Counted from the first letter of the stretch, positions 34,459-43,563 are shown. The stretch is DNA of 64,000 nt from Dyadobacter beijingensis DSM 21582 (GCF_000382205.1 NZ_KB907787.1:659176-723175), one strand, 5' to 3'. Numbers and translations are program-made. Notes: generated from the sequence alone by a model not told the origin.

Positions 34459-35013
34459 TTATTTCACTTTCAACTGGAAATCCAGGTTTACATCGTCGCT
34501 TCCTGGCGTTGGCGTGCCGTTTTTGGCGCCTGGCTGGTGGCGTAGCTGCACCTTTAAAGTGCCATTGCCGGCTGCACCGGTTTTCGCGGAGCCTGTGAGG
34601 CCGATAGGATAGTTGTTTTTGTCCTTGTCGCCATAGGTGTAGGTCAAAAGCGCCGCGGGCGAAGGGGTGTACACAAACAAATGCTCGTCCGACTCTTCCG
34701 CCACTTCCTTGGTAATATCATCCACGGGCGACTTGCTTTCGTCGAGCAGCTCAACGGCCAGCGTGTAGGTCGTGTTCGGTTTCAGCGCAATGGTGTCGAA
34801 TTTGGTAGGTGCATTGCCACCGTCGCCGTCGGCGTCCTTATAGGAGAAAGTACTGACGTTGGACGTGCCTTGTTCGGTGAATTTCAATGTCACGGAAGTG
34901 ATCAGTTCATTCTCGTCGTCCGGTTCCACCTCGTCGCCCGAATCTTTACATTGCACAAAGGCGGTGGTCATCGCGGCGAGCAGCATCCAGGTCAGCTTAC
35001 GGTTCATTTTCAT
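34459..35013 (-). CDS. TonB-receptor-associated lipoprotein (type 1 periplasmic-binding-fold-like family)
   Basis: 184 residues starting MKMNRKLTW (35013); a start two codons later (35007) is equally possible. The lipobox is FVQC, followed by an acidic linker DSGDEVEPDDENE. The mature domain has ELITSVTLKF, DADGDGGNAPTKFD, PNTTYTLAVELLDES and DDITKEVAEESDEHLFVY. From memory, these features match a Bacteroidetes lipoprotein family named for a type 1 periplasmic binding fold, usually encoded next to a TonB receptor. It lies downstream of the receptor gene across an 80-base gap with a strong hairpin. Probable role: surface partner in metal capture. The longer frame to 35274 overlaps the receptor gene and is rejected. 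Confidence 0.72.
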   Translation of the reverse strand: MKMNRKLTWMLLAAMTTAFVQCKDSGDEVEPDDENELITSVTLKFTEQGTSNVSTFSYKDADGDGGNAPTKFDTIALKPNTTYTLAVELLDESKSPVDDITKEVAEESDEHLFVYTPSPAALLTYTYGDKDKNNYPIGLTGSAKTGAAGNGTLKVQLRHQPGAKNGTPTPGSDDVNLDFQLKVK

Positions 35014-35050
35014 ACGTAATAGGTTTAAGTATTGTATTAAATTCATTTTT

Positions 35051-35098
35051 AAGTCGGGCTTCGTTAAGTCGGGCTTCGTCAAGCCCGGCTTCGCTAAG
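35051..35098 (-). repeat. 15-bp tandem repeat forming a hairpin between receptor and lipoprotein genes
   Basis: Three units of about 15 bases (AAGTCGGGCTTCGTT and two variants) run from 35051 to 35095, with a partial fourth. Because the third unit carries compensating changes, AAGTCGGGCTT (35066-35076) pairs with AAGCCCGGCTT (35081-35091) over 11 bp with a 4-base loop. It begins at the receptor stop codon. No T-run follows, so it looks like an mRNA stability or processing element within the operon rather than a terminator. Confidence 0.7.
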
Positions 35099-37424
35099 CG
35101 CCGAACTTCCATTTCAGGCGGAGAGACGCATTGCGGCCCATGTCGTCGGCATAGTAGCGGAAGCGGTTCAGGTAGTCGCGGTAAATGGTGTTGAACAGGT
35201 TCTGCACATTGATACCGATTTCCAGGTGCTGTTTTTCCGATACCTTCAGCGTCGCGCCCGCTTGCAGGCTCCACAGCGAATAGGCTTTGGGCGGCGGAAG
35301 AAAGTCGCTGTTGGCGGGCACGCGTTTTTGCTCCGCTACGAGCAGGTTACCGACCGAAATGAAGCCGTCCTTCCACTTGCCCCGATCGGCGAGCTGGTAT
35401 TTCAATGCATTATCCAACCGGTTGGGCGGGATCATGACCAGGTAACCGTCGTTACGCTCGTCGTACACGCGCAGGTACGTGAGCTTGCTCGAAACCGTCG
35501 TGCGCTTCGCAAATTCCCAGCTTCCCGACACGTCGATGCCTTTGAAAGAGGCGTCGGTTTGAGTGTATTTGAAGTAGGGAAATGCACCGCGGATGGTCAG
35601 GATCGGTTCGGGCTGCGGTTTCAGGTATATAAAATCAAAAATGTAATTGTAATAACCGCCCAGCTCGATACTCCATTTCGGTGCGGCGTATTTCACGCTA
35701 GCGATGGAATTAAGGGCCTTCTCAGGCTGCAAGGTGGCGTCGCCTTTCTCGTAGGCGGCCGCGCCGTGGTGTACGCCGTCGCTGAACAGCTCGCTCACGT
35801 TCGGCGCGCGCCAGGCCGTACCCACGTTCAGGCGTGCGGAAAGGCGTTCCGAAAAATTGCGCGTCGCGCCGGCAGTTCCCGAAAAATTGCTGAAATCGAA
35901 CTGGTCGGCGATCTTCTCGCGGTTCACGATCCGGTAGGTTTTCAGCGTCCGGTAATCATAACGCAGGCCGGCTTCCAGCTCCCATTTCGCGGTCACGTAC
36001 CGCTCGATCCAGAACAGCCCGGCGTTGAACTGGTTGAAGTTCGGGATCAGCGGACGGCCGCTCATGAGGTTGTATTGGTATAACGTACTTACGCCAATTT
36101 GCCCCGTGATTTTGCCGGCAACGGGTTTGTGGTCCCAGACCACGTCGTTTGTCAATGAAGTGAGTTTGAATGTCAGTTCGGGGTGGTTCAGGGCCGCTAT
36201 GCTGTCGTTGCGGGGGCGGTGCAGGTCGAATTCGTTGCGGTTGTTGTACTGCCGTGCGAATGTCCATTGCACCCGGTTGCCGTTTTTGAAATGGTAATGT
36301 GTTTCGGCTTTGACGAGCTCGTGCGTCGCATTCTGGTTAGGCCGGTTGATGGCATAGCTGAACCCGGATTTGACGAACGGCTCGCCGTTTTTGATCACGT
36401 TGAGTAAATCGGTGACGCTGCCGATGTGCGACCCGGAGAAAATACCGATCTGCGTATCGAAGCGGCTGTAAAATACATCGATGCCCAGCCCCTTATTTCT
36501 GTAACCTGCTGCCAGTGAGAAGTTGTTTTCGCTAATGCCGGTATTATCGAGGAAATAATCCGGTGTGCGGATGTTCCCGCCGCGCTTGATGGTACCCTGG
36601 GCCCGCCAGCCGAATCCTTTCACAAAGTTCAGCCCCCCCTGCACGGTGCCCGATAATACGCCCTGGCGGCCGTTGGAAAAACCAACCGCATTCAGTTCGC
36701 CGGTAATCGGTTTGTCAACCGGCAGTTCTTCCGGTTCCACCAATATTACCCCGCCGATGGCATCCGAGCCATAGCGCACGCCTGCCGCGCCTTTCACGAC
36801 GGAAATGCGCGTGGCAATGAACGGGTCGATTTCCGGCGCATGTTCCGAGCCCCACTGCTGGCCTTCCTGGCGAATGCCGTTGTTCATGATGAGCACGCGG
36901 TTGCTGTGCAGGCCGTGGATGACAGGCTTGGCGATGGAAGAACCGGTTTGGAGCGTCGTTACGCCGGTAACGCCTTTGAGGCTTTCGCCCAATGTCTGGC
37001 CACGGGTTTTATCTAAATCTGCGCCGGAAATAGTCGTCAACGGCTGCGAAGAAGGCGCGTCGGTCCGGTGGGCCGTGATTTCGACATCCTTTAAATGCAC
37101 TTCCTGTTCAAGCAGGTTGAAGTTTTCTTCGTGCCCCGCCGTCAGATCGACTTTCTGTTGAAATGGATTATAGCCGATAATGCGGCATTCGAGCGTGTAG
37201 TTGCCCGGGCAGAGGTTGCGGAGCTCATACCGTCCGTTCTCGTCCGTGAAAACACCATTATTCTGCCCGACGATCAGCACGGTGGCACCTACAATGGGCT
37301 GGCCCGTGTGCTGGTCTTTCACGACACCTTTCACAAAGCACTCGCACGCGGGCTGCTGGGCGTGGGCCGTCAGCGAAAGCAGCGTGAGCAGCAGGAACAG
37401 GAGTGAGTGTCTGAACGAGGGCAT
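35094..37424 (-). CDS. TonB-dependent outer membrane receptor, probably for zinc or another metal
   Basis: 776 residues. A signal peptide ends AHAQ, then a carboxypeptidase-regulatory-like beta domain (about residues 27-110, with GVVKDQHTGQPIVGATV). The plug domain follows, with LKGVTGVTTLQTGSSIAKPVIHG and RVLIMNNGIRQEGQQWG. The C-terminal barrel ends in LRLKWKFGA. The plug segment HGLHSNRVLIMNNGIRQ followed by HAPEIDP resembles ZnuD-type zinc receptors. It is controlled by two operator copies at its promoter and followed by a lipoprotein partner gene. Substrate class inferred from context. Confidence 0.88.
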   Translation of the reverse strand: MPSFRHSLLFLLLTLLSLTAHAQQPACECFVKGVVKDQHTGQPIVGATVLIVGQNNGVFTDENGRYELRNLCPGNYTLECRIIGYNPFQQKVDLTAGHEENFNLLEQEVHLKDVEITAHRTDAPSSQPLTTISGADLDKTRGQTLGESLKGVTGVTTLQTGSSIAKPVIHGLHSNRVLIMNNGIRQEGQQWGSEHAPEIDPFIATRISVVKGAAGVRYGSDAIGGVILVEPEELPVDKPITGELNAVGFSNGRQGVLSGTVQGGLNFVKGFGWRAQGTIKRGGNIRTPDYFLDNTGISENNFSLAAGYRNKGLGIDVFYSRFDTQIGIFSGSHIGSVTDLLNVIKNGEPFVKSGFSYAINRPNQNATHELVKAETHYHFKNGNRVQWTFARQYNNRNEFDLHRPRNDSIAALNHPELTFKLTSLTNDVVWDHKPVAGKITGQIGVSTLYQYNLMSGRPLIPNFNQFNAGLFWIERYVTAKWELEAGLRYDYRTLKTYRIVNREKIADQFDFSNFSGTAGATRNFSERLSARLNVGTAWRAPNVSELFSDGVHHGAAAYEKGDATLQPEKALNSIASVKYAAPKWSIELGGYYNYIFDFIYLKPQPEPILTIRGAFPYFKYTQTDASFKGIDVSGSWEFAKRTTVSSKLTYLRVYDERNDGYLVMIPPNRLDNALKYQLADRGKWKDGFISVGNLLVAEQKRVPANSDFLPPPKAYSLWSLQAGATLKVSEKQHLEIGINVQNLFNTIYRDYLNRFRYYADDMGRNASLRLKWKFGA

Positions 37425-37456
37425 CGGTATCGGGTGCGAAGCGGGTTATGTTCTTT

Positions 37457-37473
37457 TTGTTACAACGTTGCAA
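37457..37473. promoter_or_regulatory. Proximal Zur/Fur-type operator, TonB receptor promoter
   Basis: TTGTTACAACGTTGCAA fits TTGCAAC-N3-GTTGCAA with 5 of 7 in the left half and all 7 in the right. It overlaps the -7 box. Confidence 0.6.
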
Positions 37474-37501
37474 AAATAGCATCATTGCAACTGTGTTGCA
37501 A
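37471..37501 (-). promoter_or_regulatory. Promoter of the TonB receptor gene
   Basis: Minus strand: TTG (37501-37499), exactly 20 bases, TATTTTTG (37478-37471). Same -7 box and spacing as the merC promoter. Confidence 0.78.
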
Positions 37502-37502
37502 T
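37484..37502. promoter_or_regulatory. Distal Zur/Fur-type operator, perfect palindrome
   Basis: ATTGCAACTGTGTTGCAAT is a perfect 19-base inverted repeat with 8-base arms. It covers the -33 TTG of the receptor promoter. It is the best copy of the motif in the window and defines the consensus. Confidence 0.8.
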
Positions 37503-37586
37503 TAAAAACAGGAAGTATTTTCTCAAATTTTCAGGGGATTAGGGTCTAAAACGTAAATTTGTGCTCCATTTTGCCGCATTCAATCC

Positions 37587-38345
37587 TTGTCCGACCTGCT
37601 TTTAACCAAGATCATGCTCATGCCCCCGCTCATTGCCGGGGTAACCTTAGCTGTTCGTAAATGGGGCGAGGGGCTGGGTGGCTGGATCGGCGGGTTTCCC
37701 TGGGTAGCAGGGCCGATCTCGTTTTTTATCGCATTGGAACATGGCGCGGCATTTGCGGCATCTACCATTCCTTCCGCATTGCTTGGGTCGGTGGGTACCA
37801 TGCTTTTTGCATTGGTATATGCAGTGCTTTCTTCGCGGCTGCACTGGTTGCCGACGGTGCTGCTCAGCTACGGGGCGTTTTTCGTCGTGGCGATGCTTTC
37901 GCTGGGACGGGATATTTCGCTTACGGCCGGGGTGGGGATCAACCTGCTGGTGCTCACATTGGTCTTATATTTTTTCCCAAAACCGAAAACAAAAGGCGAT
38001 TTCAAAAAGCAGCCGTCGTGGGATATTCCCCTGCGCATGCTCGTGGCGACGCTGTTCGTCGTCATACTCACGCAGGCGGCGGATTACCTCGGGCCTACCT
38101 GGAGCGGCATTCTCACGCCCTTCCCGATCATGACGTCCACGCTGGCCGTATTCACGCATTCGCAGCAGGGCTCCGATGCGGCGATCCGGATATTGTATGG
38201 TTTGCTGCTGGCAGGGTACGGATTTGTCGCGTTCCTGGTGGGCGTGGCCTGGCTCGTGCCGCAAATGCCTATTGCAGCGGCTTACGGCATTCTCACCATT
38301 TCGACGATGGTCGTGAATGGCATTACTATCAAAATGATCCGCTAG
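37587..38345 (+). CDS. Polytopic inner-membrane protein of unknown function
   Basis: 252 residues with about eight hydrophobic segments. The start used is TTG at 37587 (MSDLLLTKIMLMPPL), which keeps the first membrane helix complete; ATG 37614 is the alternative. RKWGEGLGGWIGGFPWVAGPI resembles a conserved loop in small uncharacterised proteobacterial membrane proteins (GRRWG...SGWLVGLPLTSGPV). No transporter family is assigned. It is divergent from the TonB receptor gene, whose operators lie 85-130 bases upstream of it, so co-regulation is possible but no plus-strand promoter box was found. Confidence 0.68.
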   Translation: MSDLLLTKIMLMPPLIAGVTLAVRKWGEGLGGWIGGFPWVAGPISFFIALEHGAAFAASTIPSALLGSVGTMLFALVYAVLSSRLHWLPTVLLSYGAFFVVAMLSLGRDISLTAGVGINLLVLTLVLYFFPKPKTKGDFKKQPSWDIPLRMLVATLFVVILTQAADYLGPTWSGILTPFPIMTSTLAVFTHSQQGSDAAIRILYGLLLAGYGFVAFLVGVAWLVPQMPIAAAYGILTISTMVVNGITIKMIR

Positions 38346-38370
38346 CATTCGCCAGCGGATCATTTTGTTT
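38331..38370 (+). terminator. Terminator overlapping the end of the membrane protein gene
   Basis: AAAATGATCCGCT (38331-38343) pairs perfectly with AGCGGATCATTTT (38354-38366), 13 bp. The left arm includes the last codons and part of the stop codon. Confidence 0.82.
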
Positions 38371-38389
38371 GCGTAAAATCTGATATTGC

Positions 38390-39451
38390 TTAAACCCTTT
38401 CCAGCTTCACGGGGTATGTTTTCTTCGCATTCCATTGGCAGACGTAGATATTGTGGTCGTTGTCGACGCACACGTCGTGGCAATGCATGAATATCGGTTT
38501 TTCCTGTAACATCAATTGCAGCTCGCCGTTCCGGTATTCGGGTTTGGTACCGCCGGGGTTGGAGATCACTTTGTTAGCCTTGTCGATGATCGTCACGAAC
38601 CCTGAGTTCGGTGTCTGGTTCAAATAGCGCAGGCGCGACCAGCAGACGCCGGCGTACAGCGTATCGTCCTTGAAGACCGGGCGGCAAACGAATGCGCCGG
38701 GGAGGAAGATGGTGCTGAGGTATTTGCCGTCCAATGTGAACTTCTTGAATGCGTTGTGGGCACGCGAGGTGACGATCAGCGTCGGGTTTGCTTTGTCGCG
38801 GTAGTCGATGGCGATGCCGTGGGCGGTGGAGAATTGGGCGTCGCCGTCGCCGGAGCCGCCGAATTTGTCGATAAACTCGCCTTTCGGGGTGTATCTCAAA
38901 ATCCATTGCGAGCCGTAGCCGTCGGCAATGTAAATGGTGCCGTCCGGGCCGATAGCCGTTTCTGTCGGTTTGAATGGATCGGCTTCCTTATAGGCGCCTA
39001 CTTTCGACGGGTGTTCGATCGTAAGCAGGATTTTTCCTTTCAGATCCGTTTTAAAGACCTTGCCGATGTTGGGATCGCTGATGAACAGGAATTCCTCGCC
39101 GTTGGCATTCCACAATGTGAGCCCATGCCCGCCGGGAAATTCGTGCCCCCAGCTTTCCAGCAGCTTGCCCGAGCGGTCGTACACGAGGATGTTGTTTTTA
39201 ATTTCATCCCCCACCATAATGAGCCTGCCTTTGCTGTCCTGCACCATTTCGTGGCAGTTGTTGACCGGGAACTGCGAAGCGTCGAGGTTACCCCAGCCCT
39301 GGTGCACCTTGTAGCGGTGGCTACCGTGGCCTATCACCTCGCCATCGGCTTTCGGTTTGGCGTGCAGGATGTAAAACGGCTTGAATGTAAGGGCTGCGGC
39401 AGTGGCGGCGGTGATCTTCGCGAACTGACGGCGGGAATGTGTATCGGACAT
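38390..39451 (-). CDS. Tat-exported NHL-repeat (six-bladed propeller) protein
   Basis: 353 residues. The Tat motif SRRQFAK is at residues 6-12, followed by an Ala-rich hydrophobic stretch. NHL-type repeats follow, for example NNILVYDRSGKLLESWG, DGTIYIADGYGSQWILRYTPKGEFIDKFG and AHGIAIDYRD. Several His and Cys residues (NNCHEMVQD, HCHDVCVDNDH) could bind metal. The family is close to the peptidylglycine alpha-hydroxylating lyase-like propellers, but no activity can be assigned. It converges with the membrane protein gene and lies downstream of the PfkB-type kinase gene on the same strand, 68 bases apart. Confidence 0.78.
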   Translation of the reverse strand: MSDTHSRRQFAKITAATAAALTFKPFYILHAKPKADGEVIGHGSHRYKVHQGWGNLDASQFPVNNCHEMVQDSKGRLIMVGDEIKNNILVYDRSGKLLESWGHEFPGGHGLTLWNANGEEFLFISDPNIGKVFKTDLKGKILLTIEHPSKVGAYKEADPFKPTETAIGPDGTIYIADGYGSQWILRYTPKGEFIDKFGGSGDGDAQFSTAHGIAIDYRDKANPTLIVTSRAHNAFKKFTLDGKYLSTIFLPGAFVCRPVFKDDTLYAGVCWSRLRYLNQTPNSGFVTIIDKANKVISNPGGTKPEYRNGELQLMLQEKPIFMHCHDVCVDNDHNIYVCQWNAKKTYPVKLERV

Positions 39452-39519
39452 GACTAAGTCTTTTATTTTGAGAAAGACCGCACGCCCGATTTCTTACTAT
39501 TACCCCGAAATGGATTTCG

Positions 39520-40479
39520 TTAACTGGCCGAGTAGCGCTTTCCGTAGCGGTTGAGCCAGTCGAGCAGGCGGTTCACATCCTGCATCCTGAACAGCTCGCT
39601 GCCTGAATTCATCGTCGCCGCCGTTCCGCAGGCGACGCCCATTCTGACGGCCTCGCGGTAGGATTTGCCTTGCGATAACGTCCAGATAATGCCTGCCAGC
39701 ATGCTGTCGCCGGCGCCTACCGTGCTTTTGGGCTGTACGGGCGGTGCGGGAATGTGTTCTACCTGGTCTTCGGTGACGAGCATCGCGCCCATCGCGCCCA
39801 TGGACACGATCACGATCTCGCATTGCCCGCGTATGATGAGTGCGCGTGCGGCATCGTCCACCTCGTCCATTTCGAGCTTATCTACGCCTACAAGTTCGCT
39901 GAGCTCGGTAATGTTGGGTTTTAATAAATAAACGCCCGCTTCGGTGGCGTAGCGCAATGCATCGCCGGATGTATCGGCAATGAAGCGTGCGCCCTGCTTG
40001 TGGGCTATCCGGGCTATTTGTCCGTAAAAATCGGAGGGGACGCCGGGCGGCAGGCTACCGCTGGCGATGATATAAGACGGCTTGGGGTCGAGCTCTTCCA
40101 TCGTTTCGAGGATAGCCCGTACTTCGGTCGGCATCATTTCGGTGCCGGGCATTCCGAAGCGGTACTGGAACCCGGTACTTGTTTCGAGCACGTGGAAGTT
40201 TTCGCGCGTCCATTGTTTGGTTTCGATCACCATGGTTTCCACACCCTCGCTTTTCACGAGCTTGTGCAGGCGCTGGCCGGTAGGGCCGCCCACGGTAAAA
40301 ATGGCGATCGGATTTCCTCCCAGCCTGTGAATGGCCTTGGCTACGTTAATACCGCCTCCTCCCGCTTCAAAATTGGGTGCGTCGCAGCGCAGTTTGTTGT
40401 CGGGTACAATGCGCGGTACATTGGAGCTTTTGTCGAGCGCGGGATTTATTGTAAGGGTTACAATCGGTCCGGTAGCCAT
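39520..40479 (-). CDS. PfkB-family 1-phosphofructokinase-type hexose kinase
   Basis: 319 residues. It begins ATGPIVTLTINPALDKSS, typical of the 6-phosphofructokinase 2/1-phosphofructokinase/tagatose-6-phosphate kinase branch. The substrate glycines GGGGINVAKAI and the C-terminal catalytic signature TVGAGDSMLAGI are intact. The catalytic Asp is in GAGDS. It phosphorylates a sugar phosphate with ATP. The fructose-6-phosphate reading (PfkB) is most common for this length and N-terminus, but substrate cannot be fixed. No phosphotransferase genes adjoin it. Confidence 0.88.
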   Translation of the reverse strand: MATGPIVTLTINPALDKSSNVPRIVPDNKLRCDAPNFEAGGGGINVAKAIHRLGGNPIAIFTVGGPTGQRLHKLVKSEGVETMVIETKQWTRENFHVLETSTGFQYRFGMPGTEMMPTEVRAILETMEELDPKPSYIIASGSLPPGVPSDFYGQIARIAHKQGARFIADTSGDALRYATEAGVYLLKPNITELSELVGVDKLEMDEVDDAARALIIRGQCEIVIVSMGAMGAMLVTEDQVEHIPAPPVQPKSTVGAGDSMLAGIIWTLSQGKSYREAVRMGVACGTAATMNSGSELFRMQDVNRLLDWLNRYGKRYSAS

Positions 40480-40583
40480 AGGAGTACGGTGTCTGGTGAA
40501 CTATTTTACGCGAATAAAAGAAAAAAAGCGATTCTCTCTGCGTCGATAGCAATTTCTTCACAGCGCGACCGTTGGGGCGGCCA

Positions 40584-41276
40584 CTAGTATTGCTCTTCCA
40601 GCACACTCCGGCCGCCGTCGACTACGAGCACCTGTCCGTTGGTGAACCGGGCATAGTCCGACAACAGATACACCGCTGCGCCGTCGATATCAGCGGGCAT
40701 CGCAGTGTCGGTGGCAATGACATTGATCCGGATATCATGACCGGCATAGGCCGCTGCAATGGATTTGGAAAAACCAATAACAGCTGCTTTGGATGTCGCA
40801 CGGGCATGGGTTGCAAGATGATTTTCTGTCGAAGCGATTTCCGGGCTTAGGTTAAGAATGGACCCGCCTTTGTTCATTCCCATGAAAGTCCTTACCGCCG
40901 CCTGATTGGAAAGCATTAAGGACGTGAGGTTCTGGTCCAGCGTTTTGCGCCAGCTTTCGAGGCCCAGGTTGTGCAACGGGCCATCGGTTGCAGGCTCCTC
41001 GTGGTCTTCCGGCGCATGGTATAAAGCGTCGAAACTTCCGAATTCCCGAATGCAGAGCTGGATTGCGTCCAGCGCTGTTTGAGGCTGCGTTGCGTCACCT
41101 TGTTTGGCTCTTGCATTGCTTCCCAGGTTCAGTTCTGCCATGAGGCAGCTTTCAGGGTTGCGCCCCACTACCACCACATTCGCGCCGTTTTTGACAAAGG
41201 CTTGTGCCGCGGACAGTCCCGCGCCGGTGGTTCCTCCGATAACGACGATCGATTTATTTACGAGCCAGGTTTCCAT
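40584..41276 (-). CDS. Short-chain dehydrogenase-like protein lacking the catalytic tyrosine
   Basis: 230 residues with the SDR fold and a C-terminal GQVLVVDGGRS. Key residues are altered. The cofactor loop is GGTTGAG at 14-20 instead of TGxxxGIG. The NAG motif reads YHAPE. The YxxxK pair is R159-A-T-S-K163, so the catalytic Tyr is replaced by Arg. The catalytic Ser (Ser144 in LNLSPE) remains. Binding of NAD(P) is plausible but classic oxidoreduction is not. It is monocistronic, with a terminator separating it from clpX upstream. Confidence 0.8.
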   Translation of the reverse strand: METWLVNKSIVVIGGTTGAGLSAAQAFVKNGANVVVVGRNPESCLMAELNLGSNARAKQGDATQPQTALDAIQLCIREFGSFDALYHAPEDHEEPATDGPLHNLGLESWRKTLDQNLTSLMLSNQAAVRTFMGMNKGGSILNLSPEIASTENHLATHARATSKAAVIGFSKSIAAAYAGHDIRINVIATDTAMPADIDGAAVYLLSDYARFTNGQVLVVDGGRSVLEEQY

Positions 41277-41322
41277 TAAAATAATATAGTGTTTCTCTGT
41301 AAAAGTAGGATTATTGGGATGA

Positions 41323-41363
41323 AAAAAGAAGTGCCCTGCTTCTTTGGAAGAGACAGGGCACTT
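41323..41363 (-). terminator. Terminator after clpX
   Basis: AAGTGCCCTG (41329-41338) pairs with CAGGGCACTT (41354-41363) over 10 bp, with a nested CTTC/GAAG stem in the loop. A T-run follows on the minus strand. Confidence 0.85.
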
Positions 41364-41387
41364 GTAAATATGCTAATGCGATGAATG

Positions 41388-42632
41388 CTAAGCCACTGAG
41401 CGAAGCAATGCCATCGAAGATTTTTCAAATTTGTCTTTCGCGTAGTCGAGCGAGAGCGTAAATTCCTTCACGTCCTTCTGCGACGGTAGGTCGAACATCG
41501 CGTCGGTCATGATCGATTCGCAGATCGCGCGCAGGCCGCGGGCGCCGAGTTTGTAGATCATCGCCTGGTCGACAATGTAATCCAGTACCGCATCTTCGAA
41601 ATGGAGGGTAATGCCTTCCATGGCGAAAAGTTTGGCATACTGGCGAACCAATGCATTTTTCGGCTCAGTGAGAATGCGGCGCAGTGTCTCGCGGTCGAGC
41701 GGGTTCAAATGCGTCAATACGGGCAAGCGGCCGATCAACTCAGGGATTAATCCGAATGATTTAAGGTCCATTGCCGTCACGTAGCGCATCAGGTTTCCTT
41801 TGTCGAAAATCTCGATAATGCGGTTATCGCCATTGAACCCGATCGGACGGGTGTTGATACGCTTTCCGATATGGCGCTCGATACCGTCGAATGCCCCTCC
41901 GCAGATGAAGAGGATGTTTTCGGTGTTCAAAGAAATCATCTTCTGGTCGGGGTGCTTGCGGCCTCCTTGCGGCGGCACGTTCACGATCGAACCTTCGAGC
42001 AGTTTCAGCAATGCCTGCTGCACGCCTTCGCCGCTTACGTCGCGGGTAATGGAAGGGTTATCCGACTTGCGGGCGATCTTGTCGATCTCGTCGATGTAAA
42101 CGATGCCGCGTTCGGCTGCTTCCACATTGTAATCCGCCGCTTGAAGGAGGCGCGTCAGAATGGTTTCCACATCTTCGCCTACATAACCGGCTTCGGTCAC
42201 GACCGTCGCATCGGCCACGCAGAATGGTACCTGCAGAATGCGTGCAATGGATTTGGCGAGATAGGTTTTACCGGTGCCGGTTTCGCCTACCATGATGATA
42301 TTGGACTTCTCGATCACCACGTCGTCCTCGGTCGCAGCCTGGTTCAGACGTTTGTAGTGGTTATATACGGCCACTGCCAGCGAGCGTTTCGCTTCGTCCT
42401 GGCCAATGACATATTGTTCGAGGAAATGCTTGATTTCAGCAGGAGGAATGGGTTTCAGTTTCGGAAGTTTCGATTTCTTCTCTTTCTTATCCTCCTTCGG
42501 TCCCAGCTCTTCGGTAACTACCTGGTGCCCCTGGGCAATGCAGTGGTTACAAATGTGAGCGTCAATCCCGGATAGAAGCAAATCCACTTCGCTTTTTTTA
42601 CGTCCGCAGAACGAACAACTTACTTGTGCCAT
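41388..42632 (-). CDS. clpX: ATP-dependent Clp protease ATP-binding subunit ClpX
   Basis: 414 residues. The N-terminal zinc-binding domain has Cys6, Cys9, Cys28 and Cys31. Walker A is GETGTGKT at 116-123, where many ClpX proteins have GPTG. Walker B, sensor and [11 protein letters not shown] pore-region blocks are intact ([13 protein letters not shown]). ClpX unfolds tagged proteins and feeds them to ClpP. It lies 256 bases downstream of clpP with a terminator between, so it is probably transcribed separately. Confidence 0.97.
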   Translation of the reverse strand: MAQVSCSFCGRKKSEVDLLLSGIDAHICNHCIAQGHQVVTEELGPKEDKKEKKSKLPKLKPIPPAEIKHFLEQYVIGQDEAKRSLAVAVYNHYKRLNQAATEDDVVIEKSNIIMVGETGTGKTYLAKSIARILQVPFCVADATVVTEAGYVGEDVETILTRLLQAADYNVEAAERGIVYIDEIDKIARKSDNPSITRDVSGEGVQQALLKLLEGSIVNVPPQGGRKHPDQKMISLNTENILFICGGAFDGIERHIGKRINTRPIGFNGDNRIIEIFDKGNLMRYVTAMDLKSFGLIPELIGRLPVLTHLNPLDRETLRRILTEPKNALVRQYAKLFAMEGITLHFEDAVLDYIVDQAMIYKLGARGLRAICESIMTDAMFDLPSQKDVKEFTLSLDYAKDKFEKSSMALLRSVA

Positions 42633-42836
42633 CGATTCGATTTAACAGTTTGGTGAGTGTTTCGGGCAGGTATTTTTTTACAAATGCCCTCATAAACAAT
42701 CGTATTAAGCCAACTTAACAAGAAGACCGAATGTAATGTTTCAAATCTTCCTTTGAATTGACAATTAGCGGTTATCTTTTTGCAAATTTCCGGTTTTTTG
42801 ACCGGGTTACCAAATCAACCTTAGGCCTTATACTAA

Positions 42837-42869
42837 AAACGCCCCGACAGCCAGGCTGCCAGGGCGTTT
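42837..42869 (-). terminator. Terminator after clpP
   Basis: AAACGCCC (42837-42844) pairs with GGGCGTTT (42862-42869), with an inner CAGCC/GGCTG stem. The rest of the 42633-42888 gap shows no gene. Confidence 0.8.
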
Positions 42870-42888
42870 CCCTAAAAAATTATTCCTG

Positions 42889-43563
42889 TTATTTTTCGCG
42901 GGTCAAAACCTCGTCGATCAGGCCATATTCTTTTGCTTCCAAAGCCTTTAACCATTTGTCACGATCGGAATCGAGCGCGATCTGCTCCGGTGTCTGACCG
43001 GTGTGGTGCGCCAGGATTTCGTAGAGTTCATGACGCAGCTTCACGATTTCGCGGGTAGTGATCTCGATATCGACCGAAGTACCCTGCGCGCCGCCGGATG
43101 GCTGGTGGATCATCACACGTGCGTGGGGGAGCGCCGAACGCTTGCCTGCCGCGCCGCCCGCGAGCAACACCGCGCCCATAGAAGCGGCGAGGCTCGTACA
43201 CACGGTCGCTACGTCCGGGCGAACATATTGCATGGTGTCGTAAATACCCAGACCTGCGTAAACCGAGCCGCCGGGGCTGTTGATGTACATCAGGATATCT
43301 TTCTTGGGATCAGCCGATTCGAGGAACAGCAGCTGGGCCACGATGATGTTGGCGATATTGTCGTCCACACCGGTACCCATAAATATAATACGGTCGGCCA
43401 TCAGGCGGGAGAATACATCGACCTCGCGGAAGTTCATCGGGCGTTCCTCGATTACCGAACGGGTCATGTTCTCAACAGAGTGGTTCATGTAACCGTCCAC
43501 GGTCAGACCATTCATTCCCAGGTGGTGAACGGCATATTTTCTAAATTCATTTCCGTAATTCAT
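42889..43563 (-). CDS. clpP: ATP-dependent Clp protease proteolytic subunit
   Basis: 224 residues with the catalytic triad in place: Ser128 in AASMGAVLL, His153 in VMIHQP and Asp202 in DRDKW, spaced as in E. coli ClpP. The oligomer and substrate regions [18 protein letters not shown] and the C-terminal EYGLIDEVL are typical. It forms the tetradecameric protease with ClpX. It is in the order tig, clpP, clpX on the minus strand, interrupted by an XRE regulator gene on the plus strand. Confidence 0.97.
   Translation of the reverse strand: MNYGNEFRKYAVHHLGMNGLTVDGYMNHSVENMTRSVIEERPMNFREVDVFSRLMADRIIFMGTGVDDNIANIIVAQLLFLESADPKKDILMYINSPGGSVYAGLGIYDTMQYVRPDVATVCTSLAASMGAVLLAGGAAGKRSALPHARVMIHQPSGGAQGTSVDIEITTREIVKLRHELYEILAHHTGQTPEQIALDSDRDKWLKALEAKEYGLIDEVLTREK

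Noticed and set aside
34459-35274. 271-residue reading of the lipoprotein frame, starting inside the TonB receptor gene
   Set aside because: The first 87 residues are the antisense-like out-of-frame reading of the receptor end and of the tandem repeat; a proper lipoprotein signal peptide starts only at 35013.
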